64,000 nucleotides of DNA from Pseudomonas prosekii (GTDB taxonomy: Bacteria; Pseudomonadota; Gammaproteobacteria; Pseudomonadales; Pseudomonadaceae), in NCBI RefSeq assembly GCF_900105155.1, contig NZ_LT629762.1, positions 2,767,001 to 2,831,000 on the forward strand, read 5' to 3'. A program made the translations under genes and the position numbers. Below the pieces are notes generated by a model that made no database searches, was not told the DNA's origin, and was given only the letters and a program-made list of their open reading frames with translations. Position 1 is the stretch's first letter; each line of letters begins with the position of its first letter. Of this stretch, positions 36,788-47,635 are shown one piece after another.

Positions 36788-37813
36788 CTAAGGATTGCGC
36801 ACCTTGTCCATCACCGCCAGCGAGCGCGACGCGGTCAGGACCAAGCCATAACTGAGCTTGTCGTAAGTGCGGAAAACCATCAGCAGACCTGAACGTTCGT
36901 CGGGAATTTTCAGCGGCTGACCGGTCACGCGATCACGTACGGTTTCGCCGGTTTTCATCACCACCAGCACATTGCCTTCGGCCAAACCGTCGCGCTGGCC
37001 CTTGTTCAGCGTAACCACGTCCATCGCGCCAATCTGCGTGACGCCGCGCGGCACATCGATGATCAAGCCGTCGATCGGCGTTTTCGGTGCGCTGGGCATG
37101 AACGTCGAATTGATCGCGCGTTCTTCGCCGCTGAACAAACGGTCGCCGAGGCGCACTTCCTGGGTAGTGCGTTGCAGCGCCAGCGTCGCGACATCACCTT
37201 CGGTGGCGACAATTTCGCCGCCGCCGATGTCGTCGGCGTTGATCCCGAGAAATTCCTTGGTCTGCGGATCGGTGTAGACCTTGCCTTGGCGGAAGATCCC
37301 GTAAACCGGCTGATTCGGGTCGAAATGCCCGCGCGCGAAGATCCGGTCGCCAGTGCCGCTGAGCACTCGTTCGGCATCGCCGGCGACGATGTAAGGCGCG
37401 GTGTCGAAGTCCTCGACCTTGTCGACGATGCGGTTGCTCAGCAGAAAACTGTTGATCGATTGCAGCGGAATGCTCGGGATCGCATCGGCCACCGGGCTGC
37501 TGCGCACACGCGGCGAGAGCTTGATGGTGCCGCGCGATGTGCCGCGATTGAGCGTCAGGCGCGGCTGGCCGTCGACGTAAGTCAGGGTCAGCAAGTCGCC
37601 GGGATAGATCAGATTGGGGTTCTGGATCTGTGGATTGACCTGCCAGAGTTCGGGCCATTTCCACGGTTCACGAAGGAATTTGCCGGAGATGTCCCAAAGT
37701 GTGTCGCCCTGTACCACTGTGTATTGCTGCGGAAAACCTTCCCTGAGTTGCACTTGCCCGTGCGCCAAACCAGCCGAGGCCAGAAGGAGCAAGGCGAGTA
37801 GTGATTTCCTCAT
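36788..37813 (-). CDS. LysM peptidoglycan-binding domain protein
   Basis: This 341-aa secreted protein has a signal peptide ([19 protein letters not shown]) and one LysM domain (about 29-80, [17 protein letters not shown]...[13 protein letters not shown]) that binds glycan strands. The remaining 250 residues contain GDRIFARG and related beta-rich repeats conserved in Pseudomonas without a known function. The ATG at 37813 is chosen because it begins the signal peptide. It is divergent from def and first in the LysM-dprA-tsaC order seen at PA0020-PA0022. Confidence 0.9.
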   Translation of the reverse strand: MRKSLLALLLLASAGLAHGQVQLREGFPQQYTVVQGDTLWDISGKFLREPWKWPELWQVNPQIQNPNLIYPGDLLTLTYVDGQPRLTLNRGTSRGTIKLSPRVRSSPVADAIPSIPLQSINSFLLSNRIVDKVEDFDTAPYIVAGDAERVLSGTGDRIFARGHFDPNQPVYGIFRQGKVYTDPQTKEFLGINADDIGGGEIVATEGDVATLALQRTTQEVRLGDRLFSGEERAINSTFMPSAPKTPIDGLIIDVPRGVTQIGAMDVVTLNKGQRDGLAEGNVLVVMKTGETVRDRVTGQPLKIPDERSGLLMVFRTYDKLSYGLVLTASRSLAVMDKVRNP

Positions 37814-37969
37814 GCGGTGAATCCCTTTATTATGTGCGTTCGCGTAAAACGCCAGAGCCCCCGTGGCTCGCTTCTTCAAAAGAAGCTACGTTTTACAACG
37901 GTAGCCTGCATCCTCGGACCCGCCAGGCCATCGACCCGACTTTACCTCACATGTGCAGCAATTAAGCTT

Positions 37970-38476
37970 ATGGCCATTTTAGACATCCTCGAATTTCCCG
38001 ACTCGCGCCTGCGCACTATCGCCAAACCTGTGGCCGTAGTGGACGACGAAGTGCGTCAGTTGGTCGATGACATGTTTGAAACAATGTATGAAGCGCCAGG
38101 CATCGGCCTCGCCGCGACCCAGGTCAACGTGCACAAACGTATCGTCGTGATGGACCTTTCCGAAGACCGTAGCGAGCCTCGGGTGTTCATCAACCCCGAG
38201 TTCGAAACCCTGACCGACGAGATGGAGCAATATCAGGAAGGCTGCCTCTCGGTGCCAGGCTTCTACGAAAACGTCGATCGCCCGCAGAAGGTCAAAATCA
38301 AGGCCCTGGACCGCGATGGCAAACCGTATGAACTGATCGCCGAAGGCCTGCTCGCGGTGTGCATCCAGCACGAATGCGACCACCTTAACGGCAAGTTGTT
38401 CGTCGATTACCTGTCCAACCTCAAGCGCGACCGAATCAAGAAGAAACTGGAAAAGCTCCATCGCCAGAACGCTTGA
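37970..38476 (+). CDS. def: Peptide deformylase
   Basis: It removes the formyl group from nascent N-terminal Met. The 168-aa enzyme has all three motifs: GIGLAATQV (44-52), EGCLSVP with metal ligand C92, and QHECDHLNG with H134, E135 and H138. The ATG at 37970 begins the conserved [11 protein letters not shown]. It is followed by a strong terminator and then fmt, the enzyme that adds the formyl group to initiator tRNA. Confidence 0.97.
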   Translation: MAILDILEFPDSRLRTIAKPVAVVDDEVRQLVDDMFETMYEAPGIGLAATQVNVHKRIVVMDLSEDRSEPRVFINPEFETLTDEMEQYQEGCLSVPGFYENVDRPQKVKIKALDRDGKPYELIAEGLLAVCIQHECDHLNGKLFVDYLSNLKRDRIKKKLEKLHRQNA

Positions 38477-38488
38477 TGCCCTCCTTTC

Positions 38489-38515
38489 AAAGGCTTGCTG
38501 CGGCAAGCCTTTTTC
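38489..38515 (+). terminator. Rho-independent terminator after def
   Basis: AAAGGCTTGC and GCAAGCCTTT form a 10-bp stem with loop TGCG, followed by more T residues. It separates def from fmt, so fmt needs read-through or its own promoter. Confidence 0.85.
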
Positions 38516-38546
38516 TTTTCAGACTGCTTTGTAATCGAGAGCTTCC

Positions 38547-39506
38547 ATGACTGAGCCACTGCGCATCGTCTTTGCCGGCACCCCGGAATTCGCCGCCGAA
38601 CACATCAAGGCCCTGCTCGCCAGCCCTTACGAGATCGTCGCGGTCTACACCCAGCCGGACCGTCCGGCGGGCCGTGGGCAAAAACTGATGCCGAGCCCGG
38701 TCAAGCAACTGGCTCTGGAAAACAACATCCCGGTGCTGCAACCGCCGACCCTGCGCAACGCCGACGCCCAGGCTGAACTGGCCGCGCTGAAGCCGGATTT
38801 GCTGGTGGTGGTCGCCTACGGCCTGATCCTGCCGCAAGTGGTGCTGGACATTCCGCGCCTCGGTTGCATCAACAGCCACGCCTCGCTGCTGCCACGCTGG
38901 CGCGGTGCGGCGCCGATCCAGCGCGCCGTTGAGGCGGGCGACAGCGAAAGCGGCGTGACCGTGATGCGCATGGAACTGGGCCTCGACACCGGGCCGATGC
39001 TGCTCAAAGTCAGCACGCCGATCACCGGCGAAGACACCGGCGGCAGCCTGCACGATCGTTTGGCCGAAATCGGTCCGCCAGCGGTGCTGCAGGCGATTGC
39101 CGGCCTCGCTGCGGGTACGTTGGAAGGCGAAGTGCAGGACGACAGCCTCGCCACGTATGCACACAAATTGAACAAGGATGAAGCGCGCATCGACTGGAGC
39201 CGTCCGGCGGTTGAGCTGGAACGTCTGGTCCGCGCCTTCAATCCCTGGCCGATCACCCACAGCACGCTGAACGGCGAAGCGCTGAAAGTACTGGCGGCAA
39301 AACTCGCCGAAGGGCAGGGCGCAGCGGGGCAAATCCTCAGCGCCAGCAAGGACGGTTTGATCGTCGCGTGCGGTGAACAGGCGCTGTGCCTGACCCGTCT
39401 GCAATTGCCCGGCGGCAAGGCGCTGAACTTCAGCGACTTATTCAACAGCCGCCGCGAGAAATTCGCCGTCGGCACCGTGCTCGGCCAAGTGGCGGACGCT
39501 CAATGA
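38547..39506 (+). CDS. fmt: Methionyl-tRNA formyltransferase
   Basis: It formylates initiator Met-tRNA with 10-formyl-THF. The 319-aa protein has an N-terminal formyltransferase fold ([43 protein letters not shown] with the catalytic Asn-His, and the SLLPRWRG loop) and a C-terminal OB-like tRNA-binding domain (about 210-310). Its stop overlaps the rsmB start by 4 bp. Confidence 0.97.
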   Translation: MTEPLRIVFAGTPEFAAEHIKALLASPYEIVAVYTQPDRPAGRGQKLMPSPVKQLALENNIPVLQPPTLRNADAQAELAALKPDLLVVVAYGLILPQVVLDIPRLGCINSHASLLPRWRGAAPIQRAVEAGDSESGVTVMRMELGLDTGPMLLKVSTPITGEDTGGSLHDRLAEIGPPAVLQAIAGLAAGTLEGEVQDDSLATYAHKLNKDEARIDWSRPAVELERLVRAFNPWPITHSTLNGEALKVLAAKLAEGQGAAGQILSASKDGLIVACGEQALCLTRLQLPGGKALNFSDLFNSRREKFAVGTVLGQVADAQ

Positions 39507-40813
39507 ATCCGCGTCTGGCCGCCGCCAAGGCACTCGCCGCTGTCCTCAACGGCAAAGCCTCGCTCAACAGCTCGTTGCCGACGCAAATGGACAAGGTTGA
39601 AGACCGCGATCGCGGCTTTACTCAAGACCTGGCGTTTGGCACCGCGCGTTGGCAGCCACGTCTCTCGGCGCTGGCGGCCAAGTTGCTGCAGAAACCGTTC
39701 AAAGCAGCGGACGCCGATGTCGAGGCGTTGTTGCTGGTCGGGCTCTATCAATTGCTCTACACCCGCGTCCCGGCGCACGCCGCCATTGGCGAAACCGTGG
39801 GTTGCGCCGACAAGCTGAAAAAGCCCTGGGCCAAGGCCTTGCTCAACGCCGTGCTGCGTCGCGCGCAACGCGAAAGCGAAGCGCTGCTGGCCGAGCTGGA
39901 ACACGATCCGGTAGTGCGCACCGCGCATCCGCGCTGGCTGCAAAAATCCCTGAAAGCGTTCTGGCCGGAGCAGTGGGAAGCCATTTGTGCGGCGAACAAC
40001 GCGCATCCGCCGATGATTCTGCGGGTTAACCGTCGTCATCAGAGCCATGACGCGTACCTCGCGTTGCTCAGCGAAGCGGGCATCGGCGCCAACCCGTGCG
40101 TCTATAGCCGCGACGGCATCATCCTCGACGCCGCCGCCGACGTGCGCAGCTTGCCGGGCTTCGCGGAAGGCTGGATCAGCGTGCAGGACGAAGCCGCGCA
40201 ATTGGCCGCTGATTTGCTCGACCTCGCGCCGGGCCAACGCGTGCTCGACGCCTGCTGCGCGCCCGGCGGCAAGACTTGCCACATCCTCGAAGCCGAGCCT
40301 GCGCTGGCCGGCGTGGTGGCGGTGGACCTCGAAGCGAAACGCCTGGTGCGCGTCCGCGAAAACCTCGCGCGCCTGGGCCTGAGCGCCGAATTGATCGCTG
40401 CCGATGGCCGCGACACCGCGACCTGGTGGGACGGCAAACCGTTCCAGCGCATCCTGCTCGACGCGCCATGCTCGGCGACCGGGGTGATCCGGCGTCACCC
40501 GGACATCAAGTTGACCCGCCAGCCCGACGACATCGCCGCGCTCGCGGTGCTGCAAGGCGAATTGCTCGACGCGATGTGGCTGACGCTCGAAGTCGGCGGC
40601 ATTCTGCTTTACGCGACGTGCTCGACGCTGCCGACCGAAAACACCGAAGTCATCGCAGCCTTCCTCGCCCGCACGCCGGGCGCGCGGGAGCTGGACCTCG
40701 CGACCACGGCCGGGCTCAAGCAAACGCATGGTCGCCAATTGCTGGCCCAGCAGGGCGGGCATGACGGGTTCTACTACGCCAAACTGATCAAGATTGCCGC
40801 CGCGCGCGGTTAA
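39503..40813 (+). CDS. rsmB: 16S rRNA m5C967 methyltransferase RsmB
   Basis: This 436-aa protein has an N-terminal NusB-like RNA-binding domain (1-140) and a SAM-dependent methyltransferase domain with [17 protein letters not shown], the release cysteine in [17 protein letters not shown], and the catalytic cysteine in [14 protein letters not shown]. The ATG at 39503 overlaps the fmt stop and begins the conserved [15 protein letters not shown]. It is translationally coupled with fmt and followed 24 bp later by trkA. Confidence 0.96.
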   Translation: MNPRLAAAKALAAVLNGKASLNSSLPTQMDKVEDRDRGFTQDLAFGTARWQPRLSALAAKLLQKPFKAADADVEALLLVGLYQLLYTRVPAHAAIGETVGCADKLKKPWAKALLNAVLRRAQRESEALLAELEHDPVVRTAHPRWLQKSLKAFWPEQWEAICAANNAHPPMILRVNRRHQSHDAYLALLSEAGIGANPCVYSRDGIILDAAADVRSLPGFAEGWISVQDEAAQLAADLLDLAPGQRVLDACCAPGGKTCHILEAEPALAGVVAVDLEAKRLVRVRENLARLGLSAELIAADGRDTATWWDGKPFQRILLDAPCSATGVIRRHPDIKLTRQPDDIAALAVLQGELLDAMWLTLEVGGILLYATCSTLPTENTEVIAAFLARTPGARELDLATTAGLKQTHGRQLLAQQGGHDGFYYAKLIKIAAARG

Positions 40814-40837
40814 CCGGATTTTCAAGGGAGTGACCGG

Positions 40838-42211
40838 ATGAAAATCATCATCCTTGGCGCAGGGCAGGTCGGCGGTTCGCTGGCGGAACATTTGGCCAGC
40901 GAAGCCAACGACATTACCGTGGTCGACACCGATGCCGAACGCCTGCGCGACCTCGGCGACCGTCTCGATATCCGCACCGTGCAGGGCCGCGCGTCGTTCC
41001 CGACAGTGCTGCGCCAGGCCGGCGCCGACGACGCCGACATGCTGGTCGCGGTGACCAACAGTGACGAAACCAACATGGTCGCCTGCCAAGTCGCCCACAC
41101 CTTGTTCCACACCCCGACCAAAATCGCCCGGGTACGCGAAGCGGCGTACCTGACGCGCGGCGGTCTGTTCAACAACGAAGCGATTCCGGTCGATGTGCTG
41201 ATCAGCCCGGAACAAGTCGTGACCAATTACATCAAGCGCCTGATCGAGCATCCCGGCGCGTTGCAGGTGATCGACTTCGCCGAAGGCAAAGCGCAACTGG
41301 TCGCGGTAAAAGCCTATTACGGCGGGCCGCTGGTCGGTCAGCAACTGCGGCAATTGCGCGAGCACATGCCGAATGTCGAAACCCGCGTAGCGGCGATTTT
41401 TCGCCGCGATCGGCCGATCCTGCCGCAGGGCGATACGGTGATCGAGGCGGACGACGAGGTATTTTTCATCGCCGCCAAGGCGAATATTCGTGCGGTGATG
41501 AGCGAAATGCGCCGCCTCGATGAAACCTACAAACGCATTGTGATTGCCGGCGGCGGGCAGATTGGCGAGCGCTTGGCCGAGGCCATCGAAAGCCGTTATC
41601 AGGTGAAAATCATCGAGATGAACCCGGCGCGCTGCCGTTATCTCTCGGACACGCTCGACAGCACTGTGGTGTTGCAGGGCAGCGCTTCGGACCGCGATTT
41701 GTTGCTGGAAGAGAACATCGCCGACGCCGATATCTTCCTCGCACTGACCAACGATGACGAAGCCAACATCATGTCCTCGCTGCTGGCCAAACGGCTGGGC
41801 GCGAAGAAGGTGATGACGATCATCAACAACCCGGCTTACGTGGATTTGATCCAGGGTGGCGACATCGATATCGCCATCAGCCCGCAACTGGCGACCATCG
41901 GCACGTTGCTGGCGCACGTGCGCCGTGGCGATATCGTCAGCGTGCACTCACTGCGGCGCGGTGCGGCGGAAGCCATCGAGGCGATTGCCCATGGCGATGC
42001 GAAGTCGAGCAAGGTGATTGGCAAGGCCATCGGCAATATCGGCTTGCCTCCGGGGACCACGATTGGCGCGATTATTCGCGATGAACACGTGATCATCGCC
42101 CACGACGACACAGTAATTGCGGCGGGCGACCATGTGATTCTGTTCCTTGTGGACAAGAAGCATATTCGCGATGTGGAGAAGCTGTTTCATGTGGGGTTGA
42201 GCTTTTTCTGA
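40838..42211 (+). CDS. trkA: Trk potassium uptake regulatory protein TrkA
   Basis: This 457-aa peripheral membrane protein gates TrkH/TrkG K+ channels by nucleotide binding. It is a duplicated RCK protein: two NAD-binding cores ([17 protein letters not shown] at 3-19 and [18 protein letters not shown] at about 233-250), each followed by a TrkA_C domain. AAGGGAGTGACCGG precedes the ATG. It closes the fmt-rsmB-trkA operon; an outward-facing REP pair follows. Confidence 0.96.
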   Translation: MKIIILGAGQVGGSLAEHLASEANDITVVDTDAERLRDLGDRLDIRTVQGRASFPTVLRQAGADDADMLVAVTNSDETNMVACQVAHTLFHTPTKIARVREAAYLTRGGLFNNEAIPVDVLISPEQVVTNYIKRLIEHPGALQVIDFAEGKAQLVAVKAYYGGPLVGQQLRQLREHMPNVETRVAAIFRRDRPILPQGDTVIEADDEVFFIAAKANIRAVMSEMRRLDETYKRIVIAGGGQIGERLAEAIESRYQVKIIEMNPARCRYLSDTLDSTVVLQGSASDRDLLLEENIADADIFLALTNDDEANIMSSLLAKRLGAKKVMTIINNPAYVDLIQGGDIDIAISPQLATIGTLLAHVRRGDIVSVHSLRRGAAEAIEAIAHGDAKSSKVIGKAIGNIGLPPGTTIGAIIRDEHVIIAHDDTVIAAGDHVILFLVDKKHIRDVEKLFHVGLSFF

Positions 42212-42218
42212 CCCGAAG

Positions 42219-42315
42219 GCCTCTTCGCGGGCAAGCCTCGCTCCTACAGGTCGAGTCGTACACACATTATGCGAACGACTCATAACCTGTAGGAGCGAGG
42301 CTTGCCCGCGAAGGC
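42219..42315. repeat. REP pair, family A, outward orientation
   Basis: Two family A elements are arranged the other way round from the remaining family A doublets: GCGGGCAAGCCTCGCTCCTAC first and GTAGGAGCGAGGCTTGCCCG second, with about 40 bp between. It lies between trkA and the TPR gene, 38 bp before the latter's start. Confidence 0.88.
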
Positions 42316-42352
42316 AATCTCAACCTTTCCACATAACCTGAAGGTGCCAACC

Positions 42353-42667
42353 ATGCTCGAGTCACTGGAAAAAATGCTCGCCAAGGGTGTGGATAACGCA
42401 TTGCTGCGCTTTGGTCTCGGCAAGGGTTATCTGGATTTGGGAGAGAACGCCAAGGCTGCCGAGCATTTCCGCCGTTGCGTCGATTTCGATGCGAAATATT
42501 CGGCGGCGTGGAAGCTGCTGGGCAAGGCACACTTGGCGCTCGCCGATCACGCCGCCGCGCGGCAGGCGTGGGAGCAAGGCGTGGAAGCCGCCCGCGCGCA
42601 CGGCGACAAACAAGCGGAAAAGGAAATGACGGTTTTCCTGAAAAAACTCGACCGTCAGGCGCTCTGA
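42353..42667 (+). CDS. Small TPR-repeat protein
   Basis: This 104-aa soluble protein contains two to three tetratricopeptide repeats, visible as ALLRFGLGKGYLDLGENAKAAEHFRRCVDFD, AAWKLLGKAHLALADHAAARQAWEQGVEAA and a capping helix. It presumably mediates protein contacts; no partner is known. The ATG at 42353 follows GAAGGTG; an in-frame start inside the REP element upstream is rejected. It is convergent with the PilZ gene and the stops touch. Confidence 0.85.
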   Translation: MLESLEKMLAKGVDNALLRFGLGKGYLDLGENAKAAEHFRRCVDFDAKYSAAWKLLGKAHLALADHAAARQAWEQGVEAARAHGDKQAEKEMTVFLKKLDRQAL

Positions 42668-42907
42668 TCAGAGATACCGCAGGCCAATCCCTTCGGCATC
42701 CACCAGCACCACTTCCATGCGCACTCGCGGCGCACCTGTGGGTAAATCCTGCACCTGCCCATAAACCACAGCGCCGGTGGGCAATGCCGACAGGCGCGGA
42801 TGCTGCACGTAAACGCCAGTGGTCGAGAGATTGCGGGTCTGTCCCAGACACTCGCCGAAACTCTCGTGGCTGATCTTGATGCGGAATGACTTGCGGTGTT
42901 CGGACAT
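42668..42907 (-). CDS. PilZ domain c-di-GMP-binding protein
   Basis: This 79-aa single-domain PilZ protein carries an N-terminal RKSFR arginine motif (residues 5-9) and NLSTTGVYV, matching the (D/N)xSxxG part of the PilZ c-di-GMP-binding signature. It should be a small c-di-GMP effector; equivalents (PA0012 type) lie at this position in P. aeruginosa. It is the only recognised c-di-GMP receptor in the window. Confidence 0.88.
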   Translation of the reverse strand: MSEHRKSFRIKISHESFGECLGQTRNLSTTGVYVQHPRLSALPTGAVVYGQVQDLPTGAPRVRMEVVLVDAEGIGLRYL

Positions 42908-42950
42908 CTTCTGCGCCCTTGCGTGAACAATTGTGGATAACCCGGACCGT

Positions 42951-43022
42951 GTAGGAGCGAGGCTTGCCCGCGAAGCTGTTGGCGTTCATAAGGACGCCTT
43001 CGCGGGCAAGCCTCGCTCCTAC
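42951..43022. repeat. REP doublet, family A
   Basis: A 72-bp inverted pair of GTAGGAGCGAGGCTTGCCCG elements between the lpxL-type gene and the PilZ gene, both on the minus strand. An exact DnaA box flanks it on each side (42932 and 43032). Confidence 0.9.
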
Positions 43023-43056
43023 AGGTTTGGGTTATCCACAGAGTGTGCCAAGTTCT

Positions 43057-43944
43057 TCAATACCAGCGTTCTTCGCCCGGTGGACGTTTTTTGAAACGCT
43101 TCATGCTCCACATGTACTGGCTCGGATAAGCCCGCACATAACGCTCGACCACTTGGCTCATCGCCGCGCAGGAGGTCTCGGTATCCGTGCTGTACATGGC
43201 TTCCGGCGCCGCTTCGAGAATCACTTTGTAGCCAGAGCCGTCAGGCAAACGCAGCGCATGCAGGAACACCCCGACCGCTTTGCCGCCCGCGAGCATGTTC
43301 GGCACAAACTTGCTGGTCAGCGCTTGCGTGGCGAAGAACGGCACGAAGATCCCGGCGGATTCGGCCGGTTCCGGGTCAGCGGGAATGCCCACTGCACCAC
43401 CCTTGCGCACTTCCTTGATGACACTGAGGATGCCTTCCTTGGTCGAGGCCGCCACGCGGTTGCCCAACTGCACGCGCTGCTTGCGGAGCAAATCGTCGAC
43501 AGCTTTCAACTTCGGTGGACGATAGAAAATGATCGGTTTGCACTGGCTGCAATAGAAGTGGTTCAACACTTCCCAGTTGCCGAGGTGGCTGGTGATGCCG
43601 ACCACGCCTTTGCCGGACGCCAAGGCATCTTTCAACACATCGAGGCCTTCGACTTCGCGCACCAGATCAATCGAACGCTGAGCCGGCCAGATCCACGCGC
43701 AAGCGCTTTCGGTGAGGGACTTGCCGATGTCTTTCAGACTCTGGCCGACCAGGCGCTCGCGTTCGGCCGGGTCCATGTCCGGGAAGCACTTGGCCAGGTT
43801 GATCCGCACCACGTCGCGGGAACGGTTGGGGGTTTTCCACATCATCCAGCCAATGGCTGCGCCGACTGCCTGCACGGCTCGCCACGGGAGCAGGGCAAAC
43901 AGCCGCAGAGCGCCTACCAGCAAGGCGCCTTTAAACTTATCCAC
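43057..43944 (-). CDS. Lipid A biosynthesis lauroyl-type acyltransferase (LpxL/HtrB family)
   Basis: This 295-aa inner-membrane enzyme adds a secondary acyl chain to lipid A. It has an N-terminal hydrophobic anchor, the catalytic SHLGNWE (HX4E), RPPKLKAVDDLLRKQR and a central PADPEPAESAGIFVPFF. The start is GTG (VDKFKGALLVG) at 43944, and this codon lies inside an exact DnaA-box sequence. It follows tag by 41 bp and is likely cotranscribed with it. Whether it is LpxL1 or LpxL2 cannot be settled here. Confidence 0.92.
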   Translation of the reverse strand: MDKFKGALLVGALRLFALLPWRAVQAVGAAIGWMMWKTPNRSRDVVRINLAKCFPDMDPAERERLVGQSLKDIGKSLTESACAWIWPAQRSIDLVREVEGLDVLKDALASGKGVVGITSHLGNWEVLNHFYCSQCKPIIFYRPPKLKAVDDLLRKQRVQLGNRVAASTKEGILSVIKEVRKGGAVGIPADPEPAESAGIFVPFFATQALTSKFVPNMLAGGKAVGVFLHALRLPDGSGYKVILEAAPEAMYSTDTETSCAAMSQVVERYVRAYPSQYMWSMKRFKKRPPGEERWY

Positions 43945-43985
43945 AGGTCACTCCTGATCTTGTGCGGTGTCCGAAGGCGGCCATT

Positions 43986-44543
43986 CTAACCGCCGTTCGC
44001 CAGCGTCGCGTAGCGATCGCAATCCTGGGTGTGGTCCATGACCATGCCCGAGGCCTGCATCAGCGCGTAGCAAATGGTCGGGCCGACGAACGTGAAACCG
44101 GCCTTCTTCAGGCCTTTGCTCATTTCCACGGCAGTCGGCGTTACGGCCGGCACTTCGCTGCGATCCTTGAAATGATTGATCACAGGCTTGCCATCGACGA
44201 ACGACCAGAGAAACCCCACCGGATCTTCCAGCGCCAGCCAGGCCTGGGCATTACGCCGGGCGGCATTGAGTTTGAGGCGGTTGCGGATGATCCCGGGGTC
44301 GAGCATCAATTCATCGATTTCCGCATCGCTCATCTGCGCCACGCGCTGCACGTCGAAGCCGAACAGCACCTCGCGGTAGCGCTCGCGTTTGCGCAACACG
44401 GTGATCCATGAGAGGCCGGCCTGGAACCCTTCGAGCAAAAGCAACTCGAACAATCCCTGCGCATCGCGTAGCGGCGTGCCCCACTCTTGATCGTGATATG
44501 CCATGTACAGCGGATCTTCGGAACACCAAAAGCAGCGTGGCAT
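43986..44543 (-). CDS. tag: DNA-3-methyladenine glycosylase I
   Basis: It excises 3-methyladenine from alkylated DNA. The 185-aa protein begins [22 protein letters not shown], with zinc-binding Cys near the N-terminus and His/Cys near the C-terminus (MDHTQDC), and contains [19 protein letters not shown] and [13 protein letters not shown]. The ATG at 44543 has GGAGCC upstream. It is divergent from glyQ. Confidence 0.96.
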   Translation of the reverse strand: MPRCFWCSEDPLYMAYHDQEWGTPLRDAQGLFELLLLEGFQAGLSWITVLRKRERYREVLFGFDVQRVAQMSDAEIDELMLDPGIIRNRLKLNAARRNAQAWLALEDPVGFLWSFVDGKPVINHFKDRSEVPAVTPTAVEMSKGLKKAGFTFVGPTICYALMQASGMVMDHTQDCDRYATLANGG

Positions 44544-44624
44544 AAGGCTCCAGGGGGCGTGCGCAGCAACGAATCGGGTATACTCCCGCTCTTTAAATCG
44601 CAGCCCAAGAAACAGGTGAATTTC

Positions 44625-45578
44625 GTGAGCCAGCCTACGCCAGCCGTGCGTACCTTCCAAGACTTGATCCTCGCCCTCCAGCAATACTGGGCCGAGCAAG
44701 GTTGCGTGGTACTTCAGCCCTACGATATGGAAGTAGGCGCCGGCACTTTCCACACAGCCACGTTTCTGCGCGCCATCGGCCCGGAAACCTGGAACGCCGC
44801 TTATGTGCAGCCCAGTCGTCGCCCGACTGACGGCCGCTACGGCGAAAACCCGAACCGTCTGCAGCACTACTACCAGTTTCAGGTAGTCCTGAAGCCGAAC
44901 CCGGACAACTTCCAGGAACTGTACCTGGGCTCTCTCAAGCACGTTGGCCTGGACCCATTGGTCCACGACATCCGCTTCGTCGAAGACAACTGGGAATCGC
45001 CGACACTGGGCGCCTGGGGTCTGGGCTGGGAAGTCTGGCTCAACGGCATGGAAGTGACGCAATTCACTTACTTCCAGCAAGCGGGCGGCATCGAGTGCTA
45101 CCCGGTGACCGGCGAGATCACCTACGGTCTGGAACGTCTGGCGATGTACCTGCAAGGCGTGGATTCGGTCTACGACCTGGTGTGGGCTGACGGCCCGATG
45201 GGCAAAGTCACCTACGGCGACGTGTTCCACCAGAACGAAGTCGAGCAATCGACTTACAACTTCGAACACGCCAACGTCGAGAAACTGTTCGAGCTGTTCG
45301 ATTTCTACGAAAGCGAAGCCAAGCGCCTGATCGAACTCGACCAGCCGCTGCCGTTGCCGAGCTACGAAATGGTCTTGAAGGCGTCCCACACCTTCAACCT
45401 GCTGGATGCGCGCCGGGCAATCTCGGTGACTGCGCGTCAGCAATACATTCTGCGCGTGCGCACTCTGGCGCGTTCCGTTGCGCAAGCCTACCTGCTGGCG
45501 CGCGCCAAGCTGGGCTTCCCGATGGCGACCCCGGATCTGCGTGATGAAGTGTTGGCTAAGCTGGAGGCTGCACAATGA
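44625..45578 (+). CDS. glyQ: Glycyl-tRNA synthetase alpha subunit
   Basis: This is the catalytic subunit of the tetrameric bacterial GlyRS. The 317-aa protein starts at a GTG ([20 protein letters not shown]) with ACAGG upstream; the open frame extends further left without conserved sequence. Class II motifs include [59 protein letters not shown] and [24 protein letters not shown]. Its stop overlaps the glyS ATG by 4 bp, coupling the two subunits. Confidence 0.96.
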   Translation: MSQPTPAVRTFQDLILALQQYWAEQGCVVLQPYDMEVGAGTFHTATFLRAIGPETWNAAYVQPSRRPTDGRYGENPNRLQHYYQFQVVLKPNPDNFQELYLGSLKHVGLDPLVHDIRFVEDNWESPTLGAWGLGWEVWLNGMEVTQFTYFQQAGGIECYPVTGEITYGLERLAMYLQGVDSVYDLVWADGPMGKVTYGDVFHQNEVEQSTYNFEHANVEKLFELFDFYESEAKRLIELDQPLPLPSYEMVLKASHTFNLLDARRAISVTARQQYILRVRTLARSVAQAYLLARAKLGFPMATPDLRDEVLAKLEAAQ

Positions 45579-47629
45579 GTGCTCTGGATTTCCTGGTTGA
45601 ATTGGGCACCGAAGAACTGCCGCCTAAAGCCCTGAACACCCTGGCCGACGCGTTCCTCGCCGGTATCGACAAAGGCTTGCAAGCCGCTGGCCTGAGCTAC
45701 GAAGCCAAAACTGTCTACGCCGCGCCACGTCGTCTGGCTGTGCTGATTACCGCGCTGGCCACCCAGCAACCGGATCGCAGCATCAACCTCGACGGCCCGC
45801 CGCGTCAGGCTGCGTTCGATGCCGACGGCAACCCGACCCAGGCTGCCCTGGGTTTCGCCAAGAAGTGCGGCGTCGACCTGAGCGAAATCGATCAGAGCGG
45901 TCCGAAACTGCGTTACAGCCAGAGCATCGCCGGCAAACCGACCGCGAGCCTGCTGCCGACCATCGTTGAAGATTCGCTGAACGACCTGCCAATCCCCAAG
46001 CGCATGCGCTGGGGTGCGCGCAAAGAAGAATTCGTCCGTCCGACCCAATGGCTGGTGATGTTGCTCGGGGACCAGGTCATCGATTGCACGATCCTCGCAC
46101 AGAAGTCCGGCCGCGATTCCCGTGGTCACCGCTTCCATCACCCGCAAAGCGTGCGCATCACCGCGCCGGCCAACTACCTGGCCGACCTGCGTGGCGCCTA
46201 CGTGCTGGCCGACGCCAACGAGCGTCGCGCACTGATCAGCAAACGCACCGAAGAACTGGCGACGATGCAGGAAGGCACGGCCATCGTGCCGCCAGCCTTG
46301 CTCGACGAAGTGACTGCGCTGGTTGAATGGCCGGTGCCGCTGGTGTGCTCGTTCGAGGAACGCTTCCTCGACGTGCCGCAAGAAGCGCTGATCACCACCA
46401 TGCAGGACAACCAGAAGTATTTCTGCCTGCTGGATGCCGACGGCAAGTTGCTGCCACGTTTCATTACCGTGGCCAACATCGAAAGCAAAGACCCGCAGCA
46501 GATCATCGCCGGTAACGAGAAAGTGGTTCGCCCACGCCTGACCGACGCCGAGTTCTTCTTCAAGCAAGACAAGAAGCAGAAACTCGAAGACTTCAACCTG
46601 CGCCTGCAGAACGTGGTGTTCCAGGAAAAACTCGGCAGCGTCTACGACAAAGCCGAACGCGTTTCCAAACTCGCCGCGTTCATCGCTCAGCGCATTGGCG
46701 GCAACGCAGCCTGGGCCTCGCGCGCCGGCCTGCTGTCGAAATGCGACCTGTCGACCGAAATGGTTGGCGAGTTCCCGGAGATGCAAGGTGTTGCCGGTTA
46801 CTACTACGCGCTGAATGACGGCGAGCCGGAAGAAGTCGCACTGGCGCTGAACGAGCAGTACATGCCGCGCGGCGCTGGCGCTGAACTGCCGACCACCCTG
46901 ACCGGTGCGGCCGTGGCAATCGCTGACAAACTCGACACGCTGGTTGGGATCTTCGGTATCGGCATGTTGCCAACCGGCAGCAAAGACCCGTATGCCCTGC
47001 GCCGTGCAGCCCTCGGCGTGCTGCGCATCCTGATCGAGAAGAAGCTTGAGCTCGACCTCAACGACGCAGTCGCATTTGCGGTATCGGCGTTCGGCGGCAA
47101 GATCAAAGCGGCGGGCCTCAACGATTCGGTGCTGGAATTCATCTTCGACCGTCTGCGTGCACGTTACGAAGACGAAGGCGTCGATGTTGCGACTTATCTG
47201 TCGGTACGTGCCTTGAAGCCGGGTTCGGCGCTGGACTTCGATCAGCGCGTGCAAGCGGTGCAAGCTTTCCGTCAGTTGCCGGAAGCTGCAGCACTGGCCG
47301 CAGTGAACAAGCGCGTTTCGAACCTGCTGAGCAAGTTCGAAGGCTCGGTGCCGGCGGTGGTCGAAGCCAAGTACTTCGACAACGCCAACGAGTTCTCGCT
47401 GTATTCGGCGATCCAGCAGGCTGACCAAGCTGTCCAGCCAATGGCGGTGGCGCGTCAGTACAGCGAATCGCTGGCTCGCCTGGCGGCCTTGCGCGAGCCG
47501 GTCGATGCGTTCTTCGAAGCCGTCATGGTCAACGCCGACGACGCCAACGTGCGCGCCAACCGTTATGCCTTGCTGTCGCGTCTGCGTGGGCTGTTCCTCG
47601 GCGTTGCCGACATTTCGCTGCTGGGGTAA
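45575..47629 (+). CDS. glyS: Glycyl-tRNA synthetase beta subunit
   Basis: This is the tRNA-recognising subunit of GlyRS. The 684-aa protein starts [20 protein letters not shown] and has the HD-like middle portion ([67 protein letters not shown]) and a C-terminal anticodon-binding helical domain (from about 580). Length is normal. It is coupled to glyQ and followed by gmhB 6 bp after its stop. Confidence 0.97.
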   Translation: MSALDFLVELGTEELPPKALNTLADAFLAGIDKGLQAAGLSYEAKTVYAAPRRLAVLITALATQQPDRSINLDGPPRQAAFDADGNPTQAALGFAKKCGVDLSEIDQSGPKLRYSQSIAGKPTASLLPTIVEDSLNDLPIPKRMRWGARKEEFVRPTQWLVMLLGDQVIDCTILAQKSGRDSRGHRFHHPQSVRITAPANYLADLRGAYVLADANERRALISKRTEELATMQEGTAIVPPALLDEVTALVEWPVPLVCSFEERFLDVPQEALITTMQDNQKYFCLLDADGKLLPRFITVANIESKDPQQIIAGNEKVVRPRLTDAEFFFKQDKKQKLEDFNLRLQNVVFQEKLGSVYDKAERVSKLAAFIAQRIGGNAAWASRAGLLSKCDLSTEMVGEFPEMQGVAGYYYALNDGEPEEVALALNEQYMPRGAGAELPTTLTGAAVAIADKLDTLVGIFGIGMLPTGSKDPYALRRAALGVLRILIEKKLELDLNDAVAFAVSAFGGKIKAAGLNDSVLEFIFDRLRARYEDEGVDVATYLSVRALKPGSALDFDQRVQAVQAFRQLPEAAALAAVNKRVSNLLSKFEGSVPAVVEAKYFDNANEFSLYSAIQQADQAVQPMAVARQYSESLARLAALREPVDAFFEAVMVNADDANVRANRYALLSRLRGLFLGVADISLLG

Positions 47630-47635
47630 GACTGT

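Noticed and set aside
39500..41947. 815-codon open frame on the minus strand opposite rsmB and trkA
   Set aside because: Composition artefact; His/Gln/Arg-rich antisense translation and no ribosome site, while both plus-strand genes carry complete catalytic motifs.
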